Made by a program: the position numbers and the translations under genes. 17,188 nucleotides of DNA from Planctomycetota bacterium (GTDB taxonomy: Bacteria > Planctomycetota > Phycisphaerae > UBA1845): NCBI GenBank assembly GCA_024278775.1, contig JAJRSP010000203.1, positions 1-17,188 on the forward strand, in the 5' to 3' direction. Below the pieces are notes generated by a model. It saw only the letters and a list, made by a program, of their open reading frames with translations. It made no database searches and was not told where the DNA came from. Below are positions 1-8,940 of the stretch, piece after piece. Position 1 is the stretch's first letter, and each line of letters begins with the position of its first letter.

Positions 1-534
<534 letters not shown>

Positions 535-537
535 TTA

Positions 538-558
538 ATGAGACGCTGATCGTCTCAT
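538..558 (+). other. stem-loop immediately 3' of 23S rRNA
   Basis: A perfect 8-bp inverted repeat, ATGAGACG / CGTCTCAT, encloses a 5-nt loop (CTGAT) and begins about 4 nt after the estimated 23S end. No T-run follows it, so it is probably not the terminator. A role in 3' processing of the rRNA precursor is possible but only inferred. Confidence 0.5.
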
Positions 559-632
559 CGCAACGCACTCTGGTTCATCTTCAAGACATGCAGCAATAGT
601 CCGCTTCTTTCGCTATTTCAATGAGCTTTTCC

Positions 633-673
633 AGCGGAGCGACCAAGCCTAGGGCCGGTCGCTCCGCTTTTTT
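633..673 (+). terminator. intrinsic terminator of the rRNA transcript
   Basis: A perfect 12-bp stem, AGCGGAGCGACC (633-644) with GGTCGCTCCGCT (657-668), has a 12-nt loop that can itself form a small GCC/GGC hairpin. It is followed directly by six T residues (668-673). It lies about 100 bp after the 23S end and before the tRNA-Ser promoter region, so rRNA transcription most likely stops here. Confidence 0.9.
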
Positions 674-704
674 GACCTACGTCGGGAACGCAATCTTGGC
701 GGCG

Positions 705-732
705 TTGCGTCTCGCGCTTGGGGTGATAGAAT
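705..732 (+). promoter_or_regulatory. candidate promoter for tRNA-Ser
   Basis: TTGCGT (705-710) as -35 is separated by 16 bp from TAGAAT (727-732). The -10 is preceded by TG at 724-725 and so has an extended -10 form. Transcription would start near 739, about 35 nt before the mature tRNA 5' end. This was found by motif reading only; the -35 match is modest. Confidence 0.4.
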
Positions 733-773
733 CGGTCGCGTGGGACGTTCGGGACGAAAATGATTCCATCGAT

Positions 774-864
<91 letters not shown>

Positions 865-869
865 TTATT

Positions 870-910
870 CCCGTCAAAACCGCGTTTTTTGCGCGTTTGG
901 CGGGATTTTT
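870..910 (+). terminator. intrinsic terminator after tRNA-Ser
   Basis: A stem of about 13 bp is formed by 870-884 and 892-904 (outer CCCGTCAAA with TTTGGCGGG, inner CGCG with CGCG), with a 2-nt bulge and a T-rich loop. It is followed by ATTTTT at 905-910. It starts 6 nt after the tRNA, so the tRNA is probably a single-gene transcript. The next 210 bp, to 1120, hold no recognisable gene. Confidence 0.75.
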
Positions 911-1120
911 CGTTTGTGACACGCTGCTGACACTTCGATTGGCCCCGTCCACTGGCGCCTACTGAATTCCCTGTGGGTTGCTGACCTGCCCCCGTTTTAT
1001 GTACCAGCCGTTGTGAGAGTCAGTTCCTCGATTTTCAGGCCAATGGCACCCCGGCTTTCATGGTCTCTTACGGGCGTGGCTCTGTCTGTCTGTTCACTTC
1101 GGGCGATGGTTGGCTGAGCA

Positions 1121-4100
1121 TCAGACTTGGGCCAAGGCGGGGGCTTGGATTTCGTCGGCGATGGTGTCGAGGGGGATGGGGCGGCTGTTGCGGCTGAGGA
1201 CGGTGACGGAGGGTTGGCCCAGGAATTCGTTCACGGCGCGGATGAAGGCGGCGGTGATGTCGATGGCGAACGTGGAGGAGCACTTGACGGTGGCGGTGAA
1301 GCCGTCGTCGGTGTGGAACTGGAGGTAAGGCGGCTTGTCGCCGTGATGCTGCAAGAGCAGGTTCTTCAACTGTTCGAGGCGGTCGGTGTCGATGTCCCGG
1401 GGCAGGGTGATGAGGACATTCTCGCTCAACATTCGGTAAGCCTGTGCCGCAGGTATGACACTCTCAACGCGCAGACACGGTTCCTCACGCTTCTTATCGA
1501 CCTTGCCCGAAAGGAAGACGAGGCTGTCGGGGCTGAGCATGGGTTGAAACTCGGGCAGGCTCTTGGGGAAGACGATGCCTTCGACGTGGCCTTTGAGGTC
1601 TTCAAGCATGATGATGCCCATTTTCTTGCCCTGGCGGGTTGGGACGGTGCGGAGGGCAGAGACCATGCCGCCGAGCGTGACCTGTGCTTCGGGTGGCAAA
1701 GCGGGCAGGTCCACGGTGTAGGCGGTCACGCAGGATTCGATGAGTTTCCCGGCGTGGGCGAGGGGGTGCCGCGTGACGAAGAATCCGAGGGCGGCCTTCT
1801 CGCGGGCGAGCATTTCGGCTTCGGTCCATTCGTCGGACGGGAGCGGTGGATGCTCGGTCTTGCTGTCGGAGCTTTCGCCGAACAATCCCATTTGCCCGGA
1901 CTTCTTGTCTTGTTGCGTTCGGCCGCCGTGATCGAACGCGGCTTCGAGGACGGTGGAGAGTGCTTTGCGCATCGCGCCGGTGGAATCAAACGCGCCGCAG
2001 CTGAGTAGGGATTCGATGGCGGCGCGGTTGCAGGCACTGAGGTCGACGCGCTCGCAGAATTCGTAGATGTCGGTAAATGTGCCTCCCTCCGCACGTGCGT
2101 CTGTGATGGCGGTGACCGCTTTCCCGCCGACGCCTTTCACGGCCGCCAAGCCGAAGCGAATGGCTTTGCGTTTTTTGCCTTCGCGTTCGATGGTGACGAC
2201 GGTGAAGTCGTTGTCGGATTCGTTGACGTCGGGTGGCAGGACGGTGATGCCGATGCGCTTGCACTCGTCGAAGTATTCGAGAATTTTGTCCGTGCTGGAC
2301 ATTTCGAAGGTCATGACGGCGGCCATGAATTCGACCGGGTGGTAGACCTTCATGTAGGCCGTCTGAAAAGCGACGAGGGCGTAGCCGGTGGAGTGGGCTT
2401 TGTTGAACGCGTAGCCGCCGAATTTGAGAATATCTTCGAAGACTTCGTCGGCCACCTTTCGATCGACGCCGTTGACGGCTGCGCCTTCGAGGAAAGGCTC
2501 GCGCTCGGCTTCGATCATTTTGGTTTTCTTCTTGCTGATCGCTTTGGCCAGCCGGAAGGCGCGTTTGAGTTCGATCCCGCCCAGGCGATTGACCATGCGC
2601 GAAACCTGCTCCTGATAGACCATGATGCCGTACGTTTCCGCCAGCACTTCGGTCATGATGGGGTGTGGCGTGGTCCAGGATTCGCCGTGCTTGCGCGCGA
2701 CGTAGGAATCGATGTACTGCATGGGGCCTGGGCGGAAGAGGGCGTTGGCGGCGATGAGGTCTTCGATGCGGTTTGGCTTCATGCGCATGATGACGTCGCG
2801 CATGCCGCCCGATTCAAACTGGAACACGCCCTTGGTCTCGCCGCGTGAGAACAACTGGTACACGCGCTGATCGGTCAGATCGAGCTTGTCCAGATCGATT
2901 TTGTGGTCGGCTGTCTTCTGGGCCAACATTCGAGCGCGCTCGAGCGTGGTCAGCGTACGCAGGCCGAGGAAGTCGAACTTCAGCAGGCCGACGCTTTCGA
3001 CCGTCGGCCCGTCGTATTGCGTGACGATCTGGTCGTCGTTGGCGGGTTTGTAGAGGGGTAGAAACTGGTCGAGCGGGGTGTCGGCCACCACGATGCCGGC
3101 GGCGTGAACGCCCGCGTGCCGCGAAAGGCCTTCGAGCTTGCGGGCGATGTCGATGATGCGGTGGACTTCGTCGTCAGTCTCGTAGCGTTTTTTGAGTTCC
3201 GGTTCGCTCTCGAGGGCCTTGTCAATCGTAATGTTCAGCTCGGCTGGTATCAAATTGGTCAACTGCGTTGCACTGTTGAAGTCGAGGCCCATCACGCGGG
3301 CGACGTCCTTGACGGCTGCTTTGGCTTTGAGCGTTCCGAATGTGATGATCTGGGCGACGTGGCCATATTTCTTGCGTACGAAATTGATCACATCAGCGCG
3401 ATGCGTTTGACACATATCGACGTCTATGTCGGGCATCTCGTCGCGATCGGGATCCATGAAACGCTCAAAGTAAAGCTCATAACGCAGCGGATCGGGAGCA
3501 CTGATGCCGAGGCAGTAGCTGACCACCGAACTGCAACCGCTGCCGCGTGCGCCGCAGGGGATGCCCTGGGCGCGGGCGTAATTCATAAAATCCCAGACGA
3601 TCAGGAAGTAACCGCTGAAGCCCTTGCTCGAAATGACGCCCAGCTCGTAGTCGATACGCTCGCTGACTTCTTTGGTGATTTTCTCGTAGCGTTCCTTGGC
3701 ACCGTCGTAGACCAGCCCGCGAAGGTACTCGTCCTCCTCGCGACCCTTGGGGAGTTTGTAGACCGGCGAATGACGCTTCGAAAAATCCAACTCGACGTTG
3801 CACAGGTCTGCCACGCGGAGCGTGTTGTCGATGGCTTCGGGGCAATCCGGAAAAAGGTCCGCCATTTCCTGGCCGGATTTGAAGTAGAACTGGTCGGTCG
3901 GAAACTTGAAGCGATCTTCGTCCGAAACGAGCGCCCGCGTGCTGATGCAGCAGAGAACGTCGTGGGCTTCGGTGTCTGAATGCTCGAGGTAATGCACGTC
4001 GTTTGAGGCGATCACCGGGGCGCCGAGACGGTTGGCGATGTCCAGTAACTCCGGATTGATCATCCGCTGCTCGTCCATGCCGTGGTCCTGAATCTCCATG

Positions 4101-4621
4101 AAGAATCGGTCAGGGCCGAAGATTTCGAGATAGGATTTCGCCAGTTCCTCTGCGGCGGCACGGTCCTTTTTGAGCAGGGCCTGGGGCACTTCAGCCCCAA
4201 GGCAGGTACTGGTGCAGAGCAGGCCTTCGGAGAATTCGCGGAGCACCTCTTTGTCGATGCGCGGCTTGTAGTAGAACCCTTCGAGGTAGCCGATGCTTGA
4301 TAGCTTGAGCAGGTTCTGGTAGCCGACATTGTTCATGGCCAACAGGAGCAAGTGGAAGTTCGACTCGGATTGCTTGCCCTGTTTTACGCGGCGATCGTTG
4401 GGGGCGAGGTAGGTTTCGCACCCGATGATCGGCTTGACGCCGGCGGCGACTGCGGCGTTGTAGAATTCGACGGCCCCGAACATGTTGCCGTGGTCGGTGA
4501 TGGCGACGGCGGGCATGTTCATCTTCTTGGCCGTCTCGATCAGCGGCTTGATGCGCGTAGCCCCGTCGAGCAGGCTGTAGTGCGTGTGAACGTGAAGGTG
4601 TACGAATTGGCGATCGGACAT
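1121..4621 (-). CDS. dnaE: DNA polymerase III subunit alpha
   Basis: This is the replicative polymerase catalytic subunit (1166 aa, usual DnaE length), which extends DNA at the fork as part of the Pol III holoenzyme. The N-terminal PHP domain (about 5-215) keeps a full set of likely metal ligands: HxHxHxH at 8-14, DHG at 43-45, E69, H90, E176 and DVH at 208-210. The polymerase core carries GARGSGCSS (357-365), the catalytic PDIDVD motif (397-402) and a third acid, D550, in KFDFLGL. Later come FNKAHSTGYA (739-748), a helix-hairpin-helix near 822-840, an OB fold near 981-1022 and the tau-contacting C-terminus. The ATG start matches the canonical FVHLHVH beginning of the family; an AGGT-like site lies about 12 nt upstream. 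Plus-strand ORFs inside it are shadows. Confidence 0.98.
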   Translation of the reverse strand: MSDRQFVHLHVHTHYSLLDGATRIKPLIETAKKMNMPAVAITDHGNMFGAVEFYNAAVAAGVKPIIGCETYLAPNDRRVKQGKQSESNFHLLLLAMNNVGYQNLLKLSSIGYLEGFYYKPRIDKEVLREFSEGLLCTSTCLGAEVPQALLKKDRAAAEELAKSYLEIFGPDRFFMEIQDHGMDEQRMINPELLDIANRLGAPVIASNDVHYLEHSDTEAHDVLCCISTRALVSDEDRFKFPTDQFYFKSGQEMADLFPDCPEAIDNTLRVADLCNVELDFSKRHSPVYKLPKGREEDEYLRGLVYDGAKERYEKITKEVSERIDYELGVISSKGFSGYFLIVWDFMNYARAQGIPCGARGSGCSSVVSYCLGISAPDPLRYELYFERFMDPDRDEMPDIDVDMCQTHRADVINFVRKKYGHVAQIITFGTLKAKAAVKDVARVMGLDFNSATQLTNLIPAELNITIDKALESEPELKKRYETDDEVHRIIDIARKLEGLSRHAGVHAAGIVVADTPLDQFLPLYKPANDDQIVTQYDGPTVESVGLLKFDFLGLRTLTTLERARMLAQKTADHKIDLDKLDLTDQRVYQLFSRGETKGVFQFESGGMRDVIMRMKPNRIEDLIAANALFRPGPMQYIDSYVARKHGESWTTPHPIMTEVLAETYGIMVYQEQVSRMVNRLGGIELKRAFRLAKAISKKKTKMIEAEREPFLEGAAVNGVDRKVADEVFEDILKFGGYAFNKAHSTGYALVAFQTAYMKVYHPVEFMAAVMTFEMSSTDKILEYFDECKRIGITVLPPDVNESDNDFTVVTIEREGKKRKAIRFGLAAVKGVGGKAVTAITDARAEGGTFTDIYEFCERVDLSACNRAAIESLLSCGAFDSTGAMRKALSTVLEAAFDHGGRTQQDKKSGQMGLFGESSDSKTEHPPLPSDEWTEAEMLAREKAALGFFVTRHPLAHAGKLIESCVTAYTVDLPALPPEAQVTLGGMVSALRTVPTRQGKKMGIIMLEDLKGHVEGIVFPKSLPEFQPMLSPDSLVFLSGKVDKKREEPCLRVESVIPAAQAYRMLSENVLITLPRDIDTDRLEQLKNLLLQHHGDKPPYLQFHTDDGFTATVKCSSTFAIDITAAFIRAVNEFLGQPSVTVLSRNSRPIPLDTIADEIQAPALAQV

Positions 4622-4693
4622 TTCGTTTTGAACCTGCTGAGCGGATGGATATTGATTCCCGTTGCGATTGACACGCGCGACGCGATTCTTGCT

Positions 4694-4721
4694 ATCGTAG
4701 AACCGGCGATGACAGCGTCAA
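4694..4721 (-). promoter_or_regulatory. candidate dnaE promoter
   Basis: Read on the minus strand, TTGACG (4716-4721) is followed after 16 bp by TACGAT (4694-4699). This predicts a start near 4687 and a leader of about 66 nt before the dnaE ATG. The -35 matches 5 of 6 consensus positions and the -10 matches 4 of 6. It supports separate transcription of dnaE from the upstream nadE gene. Confidence 0.4.
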
Positions 4722-4774
4722 ACCGTGGAATCAGGCGGCAACCGACGGAGGCTGTGATATAGAATTGAGTTCTG

Positions 4775-4805
4775 TCGCAATGTCGTTTCTTAGCGACGGT
4801 TGCGA
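4775..4805. repeat. imperfect inverted repeat between nadE and dnaE
   Basis: TCGCAA-t-GTCG pairs with CGAC-gg-TTGCGA around an 8-nt centre. It begins 12 bp after the nadE stop and lies upstream of the dnaE promoter candidate. No T-run follows on either strand, so an intrinsic terminator is not supported. An operator or a mere chance dyad are both possible. Confidence 0.3.
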
Positions 4806-4816
4806 GCGCAAAGTGG

Positions 4817-6466
4817 CTACGAATACTTGGCTGCGATTGGCATTCGTCGGCCTGTGCCGAAGGCGCGGGAGGTCACTTTCAGACCCACTGCCGCTTGTTT
4901 GCGTTTGTGCTCGTTGCGGTCCACCTTGCGAACGACGTCGCGCACCACGGGTTCGTCGAAACCAGCCGCGACGATCTCGTCGACCGTCTCTTCGTTCTCG
5001 ATGTATCGTTCGAGAATGGCGTCGAGTGTGTCGTAGGCTGGCAGAGAATCCTGGTCCAGTTGGTCGGGTCGCAGCTCAGCCGACGGCGGCTTGGTGATCG
5101 TGCCTTCCGGTACAAGTTCGCGACCGGCGCGCTCGTTGATCAGGCGGGCGATCTTGTAAACCATCGTCTTGGGCACGTCGCTGATGACCGCCAGCCCGCC
5201 GCACATGTCGCCGTACAGCGTGCAGTAGCCGACGGCCAGCTCGCTCTTGTTGCCCGTGGTCAGCAGCAGCCAGCCGAATTTGTTCGACAAAGCCATCAGG
5301 ATCGAACCGCGGGCACGGGCCTGCATGTTTTCCTCGGTCACATCGGGCGATTGGCCGTTGAAGTGCGGGGCGAGGGTCTGCTCCGCAGCCGCGTGCATCG
5401 CTTCAATAGGGATGGTCCGCATTTCGCAACCGAGGGTGTTAGCCAGTAGTTCGGCGTCGGTGAGGCTGTGCTCGCTGCTGAATCTCGACGGCATAGCCAC
5501 CAGATGCACACGATCCGCCCCGAACGCTTCGGCGGCGACGGCGGCGGTCACGGCTGAGTCAATGCCGCCGGAGACACCGATGACGACTCCCTTGAACCCG
5601 CATTTGCCGATGTAATCGCGCGTGCCGAGAACGAGGGCATCGAGGACAGCCGCAGCGTTTTCGGGCATGGGTGTCAACATATTGTCACTCATCGAAAAAT
5701 CGACGATGAGCATATCTTCGGCAAAGGATTTCGCACAAGCGATGAGATTCCCCGTTGCGTCGAAAGCGGTGGACGCACCGTCGAAGATCAGATCATCGTT
5801 CCCGCCGACCAGATTGACGGCTGCGAGCGGGACGCCGTGGTCGGCTGCTTTCTGACTGAACAGCTTCACGCGGCGGGCCGGCTTGCCGATTGCGAAGGGT
5901 GACGCGCCGATGTTGACGATGCATTCCGCACCGGCTGCCCGAAGCTCAGCCGAGGGGTCGCGCTGATAGAGGCGGCGGGCGAAGTAGAAATCGTCGCTCC
6001 ACAGGTCTTCGCAAATCGTAACGCCGACAGCCACCTCGCCGTCGCCCGTTGGAATACGAATCACGAGCGGCGTTTCACCGGAATCGAAATACCGCGTTTC
6101 GTCGAATACGTCGTAGGTCGGCAGAAGAATTTTGCGATGTCGGCCCACGATGCAGCCGTCCCGGCAGATGGCAGCGGTGTTGTACACGCCTCGGCCCTTT
6201 TCAGCCTGATGCGGCTCGACATATCCAACGACCGCCGTGATACCGCCGACTTTGGCTGCGATACGCTCCATAGCCTCGATGTTGGCCTGAACGAACGAGC
6301 GTTTGAGCAAAAAATCCTTCGGCGGATAGCCCGGCACGGACAATTCCGGCAGGAGCACGATATCCGCGCCAGCCCCCTCAGCCTCACCGATGGCAGCGAC
6401 GATCTTCGCCGCGTTCCCCTGAAGGTCGCCGACGGTCGTGTTGATTTGTGCGAGTGCGATTTTCAT
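4817..6466 (-). CDS. nadE: glutamine-dependent NAD(+) synthetase
   Basis: It makes NAD from deamido-NAD and ATP, taking ammonia from glutamine, in the last step of NAD biosynthesis in the cytoplasm. The protein (549 aa) has the two-domain form. The N-terminal nitrilase-like glutaminase domain (about 1-260) carries the Glu-Lys-Cys triad at E41 (LLPELSVPGYPP), K112 (GRHRKILLP) and C152 (VGVTICEDLW). The C-terminal synthetase domain (about 270-549) carries the ATP-binding P-loop SGGIDS at 299-304 and TTGNKSELAVGY near 403-414. No clear ribosome binding site precedes the ATG, and a -10 element lies only 10 nt away. The gene is transcribed divergently from copA, and 227 bp separate its end from the dnaE start. 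Confidence 0.97.
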   Translation of the reverse strand: MKIALAQINTTVGDLQGNAAKIVAAIGEAEGAGADIVLLPELSVPGYPPKDFLLKRSFVQANIEAMERIAAKVGGITAVVGYVEPHQAEKGRGVYNTAAICRDGCIVGRHRKILLPTYDVFDETRYFDSGETPLVIRIPTGDGEVAVGVTICEDLWSDDFYFARRLYQRDPSAELRAAGAECIVNIGASPFAIGKPARRVKLFSQKAADHGVPLAAVNLVGGNDDLIFDGASTAFDATGNLIACAKSFAEDMLIVDFSMSDNMLTPMPENAAAVLDALVLGTRDYIGKCGFKGVVIGVSGGIDSAVTAAVAAEAFGADRVHLVAMPSRFSSEHSLTDAELLANTLGCEMRTIPIEAMHAAAEQTLAPHFNGQSPDVTEENMQARARGSILMALSNKFGWLLLTTGNKSELAVGYCTLYGDMCGGLAVISDVPKTMVYKIARLINERAGRELVPEGTITKPPSAELRPDQLDQDSLPAYDTLDAILERYIENEETVDEIVAAGFDEPVVRDVVRKVDRNEHKRKQAAVGLKVTSRAFGTGRRMPIAAKYS

Positions 6467-6476
6467 ATCGCACGCG

Positions 6477-6505
6477 ATTGTAGACGCCTATCGGCTTTTT
6501 CGCAG
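6477..6505 (-). promoter_or_regulatory. candidate nadE promoter, possibly giving a leaderless mRNA
   Basis: On the minus strand TACAAT (6477-6482) matches 5 of 6 -10 positions. CTGCGA (6500-6505), 17 bp upstream, is a weak -35. The -10 ends 10 nt before the nadE ATG, so the predicted start of transcription is within 2-4 nt of the start codon. Confidence 0.4.
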
Positions 6506-6576
6506 CGCCCCGGCCGGAGTGTCGCGGCCCCGAAGCGGTGCGGGATAAATCTCCGCGCGTCGCTAGAATGGGGATC

Positions 6577-8775
6577 ATGAGCGAACGAATGGTGAAACTG
6601 CGGATCGAGGGGATGTCCTGCGGCGGTTGCGTGGGGCGCGTCGAGGGGGCGATTGCGGGCGTGGCGGGCGTGAAGACGGCGCGGGTCAACCTGACTACGG
6701 AATCGGCAGCCGTCGATCTGACCGAAGACGCCTCCGTCGATGCGGTGATTGAGGCTGTGCGGTTAGCCGGGTATGAGGCTGAGCGGGCGCGGACAGCTGC
6801 GGACCGATTGGCGGAGATCGAAGCCAACCACGCGACCAAAACACAACGCCAAAAACAAGCCGTCGTGCAGGCCGTCGGTCTGGCGACTCCAATCATCGCG
6901 CTGGAATGGTTCGGGACGTCCTTGGAATCCGGCGTGGCGGGCGGGCACGTCTGGTGGCGCGTGTTGCAGGCGCTGCTGTGTGCGATGCTGATCCTCTCCC
7001 CGGCGGGTGGGCCTATCATCGCGAGCGGCATACGGGCTGCGTTCCATCGGGCGCCGAACATGGACCTGCTGGTCACGCTCGGCGTACTGACCGCGTTCAT
7101 CTCCAGCGTGATCGGCATCTTCATCGGAGCTGGCGCTCAATTCAACTTCCACGCAGCCGCGATGATCCTGGCCTTCATCAATCTCGGTAAGTATTTTGAA
7201 ACGCGGGCGCGGCGGGAGGCATCGTCGTCCATTACGGACCTCGCCAAGCGCGTGCCGACGTCGGCTGTGCTTGTGCGCGACGGGCAGACCGAGACGGTAT
7301 CGGTCGACGACGTAGCCATCGGCGATCATGTTCGCGTCGACGCGGACGTAGCCGTTCCCGTGGACGGACGCATTGTGCAAGGGTCAGCCGCGATCGATCA
7401 AAGCGTCATCACCGGCGAATCCATGCCCGTCGGATGCAGCGTGGGGGATGAGGTATTCGGCGGAGCCATCGTGCGCGAAGGCACGATCATCATCGAAACC
7501 ACGGCGCTCGGACAGGATTCGACGATGGGCCGCATCCTGCGCGCAGTAGAGGACGCCCAAAGCGGCAAGACGCGGATGCAAGGGTTGGCGGATCGCGTAG
7601 CCGGCGTGTTCGTGCCCATCGTCGTGCTGATCGCGGTGGCCACCGTCGCCGGCTGGATGGTGGCCGGCTTCACGCTGGGAAACGGTTTGAACGCGGCGAC
7701 GGCCGTACTGGTCATCGCCTGCCCGTGCGCGATGGGGTTGGCTACGCCGACGGCGGTGATGGTCGCGTCCGGGGTGGCTGCCGCGAAAGGGATTCTTCTG
7801 CGCGACGCGTCTGCGTTGGAGGAGGCCGGGCGACTCACCAAGATCGTTTTCGACAAGACGGGCACGCTGACGGAAGGGCAACCGATCATCGCGCGCATCT
7901 CGCCGGTGGAGGGATTCGACGAAACAACACTGTTGCGGCTGGCGGCGTCTGCGGATCGTTTTTCGCAGCACCCGTTGGCCAAGGCGATCGTTTCGGAGGC
8001 GGAGCGACGCGACATTACGCTGATCGACCCCGTGGATTTTGAATCGCAGGCGGGCTTCGGCGTGAGTGCGCGCGTCGAAGGTCGAACGATTCTGATCGGC
8101 AGCCGAAAGTTCATGCAGAGTCGGGGCCTGAGTGCAGATTTCGCGACGCAGAAAAAGGACGAAGCCGCTACCGCTGTCACTGTGGCCGTGGATGGTGTTG
8201 TCGCGGGGCAGGTATTCTTTGTGGACGCCGTTCGACCGTCGGCCGCGGACGCCATCGCAGCGCTGCGTCATCGAGGCCTGACGATTTCGATGGTCACCGG
8301 CGATCGCGAATCCACAGCGCAGCATGTAGCCGACGCACTCGGGCTGGACACGTTCACCGCCGAAGCCACGCCGGATGAAAAATGCAGCATTATTCAAGCG
8401 ACGCGTGATTCGGGCGAGGTCGTCGCGTTCGTCGGGGATGGTGTGAACGATGCGCCCGCGCTGGCTGCCGCACACGTCGGCATATCGTTCGCAGCCGGTA
8501 CGGACATCGCCAACGCCGCATCGGACATCACACTGGTCGGTTCCAATCTGACGTCGATCCCCTTCGCCGTAGCGCTGGCCGACCGCAGCGTGCGCATCAT
8601 CAAGCAGAATCTCTTCTGGGCGTTCGCGTACAACCTGGCCGCTGTTCCGCTCGCAGCCACCGGCCGCGTCAGTCCGGGTATCGCAGCCGCCGCCATGATG
8701 ATGTCGTCCATCAGTGTCGTGTTGAATTCGTTGCGACTGCGTTCGAGCAGAGCGCTCGACACGAAATCAGCCTGA
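6577..8775 (+). CDS. copA: Cu(+)-exporting P1B-type ATPase
   Basis: This pump moves Cu(+) (perhaps Ag(+)) out of the cytoplasm using ATP. From the ATG at 6577 the protein has 732 aa. It has one N-terminal metal-binding HMA domain with GMSCGGC (C15, C18), eight expected membrane segments, the actuator motif TGES (279-282), the membrane copper site CPC (382-384), the phosphorylated aspartate in DKTGT (D426), the HP motif (465-466), and the hinge GDGVNDAP (620-627). YN and MxxSS motifs in the last two membrane helices fit the Cu(+) subgroup. The reading frame extends back to a GTG at 6538, but family similarity begins near the chosen start; ATG 6589 is an alternative. A TAGAAT at 6564-6569 could be a -10 element almost touching the start codon. 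No copper regulator gene is adjacent. Confidence 0.95.
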   Translation: MSERMVKLRIEGMSCGGCVGRVEGAIAGVAGVKTARVNLTTESAAVDLTEDASVDAVIEAVRLAGYEAERARTAADRLAEIEANHATKTQRQKQAVVQAVGLATPIIALEWFGTSLESGVAGGHVWWRVLQALLCAMLILSPAGGPIIASGIRAAFHRAPNMDLLVTLGVLTAFISSVIGIFIGAGAQFNFHAAAMILAFINLGKYFETRARREASSSITDLAKRVPTSAVLVRDGQTETVSVDDVAIGDHVRVDADVAVPVDGRIVQGSAAIDQSVITGESMPVGCSVGDEVFGGAIVREGTIIIETTALGQDSTMGRILRAVEDAQSGKTRMQGLADRVAGVFVPIVVLIAVATVAGWMVAGFTLGNGLNAATAVLVIACPCAMGLATPTAVMVASGVAAAKGILLRDASALEEAGRLTKIVFDKTGTLTEGQPIIARISPVEGFDETTLLRLAASADRFSQHPLAKAIVSEAERRDITLIDPVDFESQAGFGVSARVEGRTILIGSRKFMQSRGLSADFATQKKDEAATAVTVAVDGVVAGQVFFVDAVRPSAADAIAALRHRGLTISMVTGDRESTAQHVADALGLDTFTAEATPDEKCSIIQATRDSGEVVAFVGDGVNDAPALAAAHVGISFAAGTDIANAASDITLVGSNLTSIPFAVALADRSVRIIKQNLFWAFAYNLAAVPLAATGRVSPGIAAAAMMMSSISVVLNSLRLRSSRALDTKSA

Positions 8776-8779
8776 CAAT

Positions 8780-8875
8780 GTGTGGCACGGGTTTTCAACC
8801 CGTGTTCCCACCGGTCAAGAAATCAGTGTCACGCAGGGCGCTATCGTTTGCACCGGTTGAAAATCGGTGCCACAC
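8780..8875. repeat. cluster of three REP-like palindromes between convergent genes
   Basis: The first unit (8780-8804) starts GTGTGGCAC and folds into the perfect hairpin CACGGGTT-TTC-AACCCGTG. The last unit (8851-8875) is the same element in the opposite orientation, with one mismatch in its hairpin. A third, more decayed unit (8809-8832) lies between them in the same orientation as the last one (CACCGGT...AAATC.GTG.CAC). The cluster begins 4 nt after the copA stop. Head-to-head pairs of this kind are the form of REPIN/BIME elements. No T-run follows, so it is not a standard terminator, though it could stabilise the mRNA 3' ends. Confidence 0.8.
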
Positions 8876-8940
8876 CGGAAGCCCATATTCTGCAAGAGAC
8901 ACCCAAAGGCAGCGCACGAGGATTCAAAACTCTGCCCGGT

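Noticed and set aside
1041..1064. Possible half REP element (GGCACCCCGGCTTTCA)
   Set aside because: It resembles one arm of the palindrome at 8780-8875, but the second arm is missing and the match is too short to separate from chance.
911..1120. Integrated-element remnant next to tRNA-Ser
   Set aside because: No integrase reading frame and no duplicated tRNA 3' end could be seen. The stretch appears non-coding.
1127..3979. Several long plus-strand ORFs (1127-2008, 2339-2848, 3104-3979)
   Set aside because: They are antisense to the unmistakable dnaE gene and are expected by chance at this GC content. No domain is recognisable.
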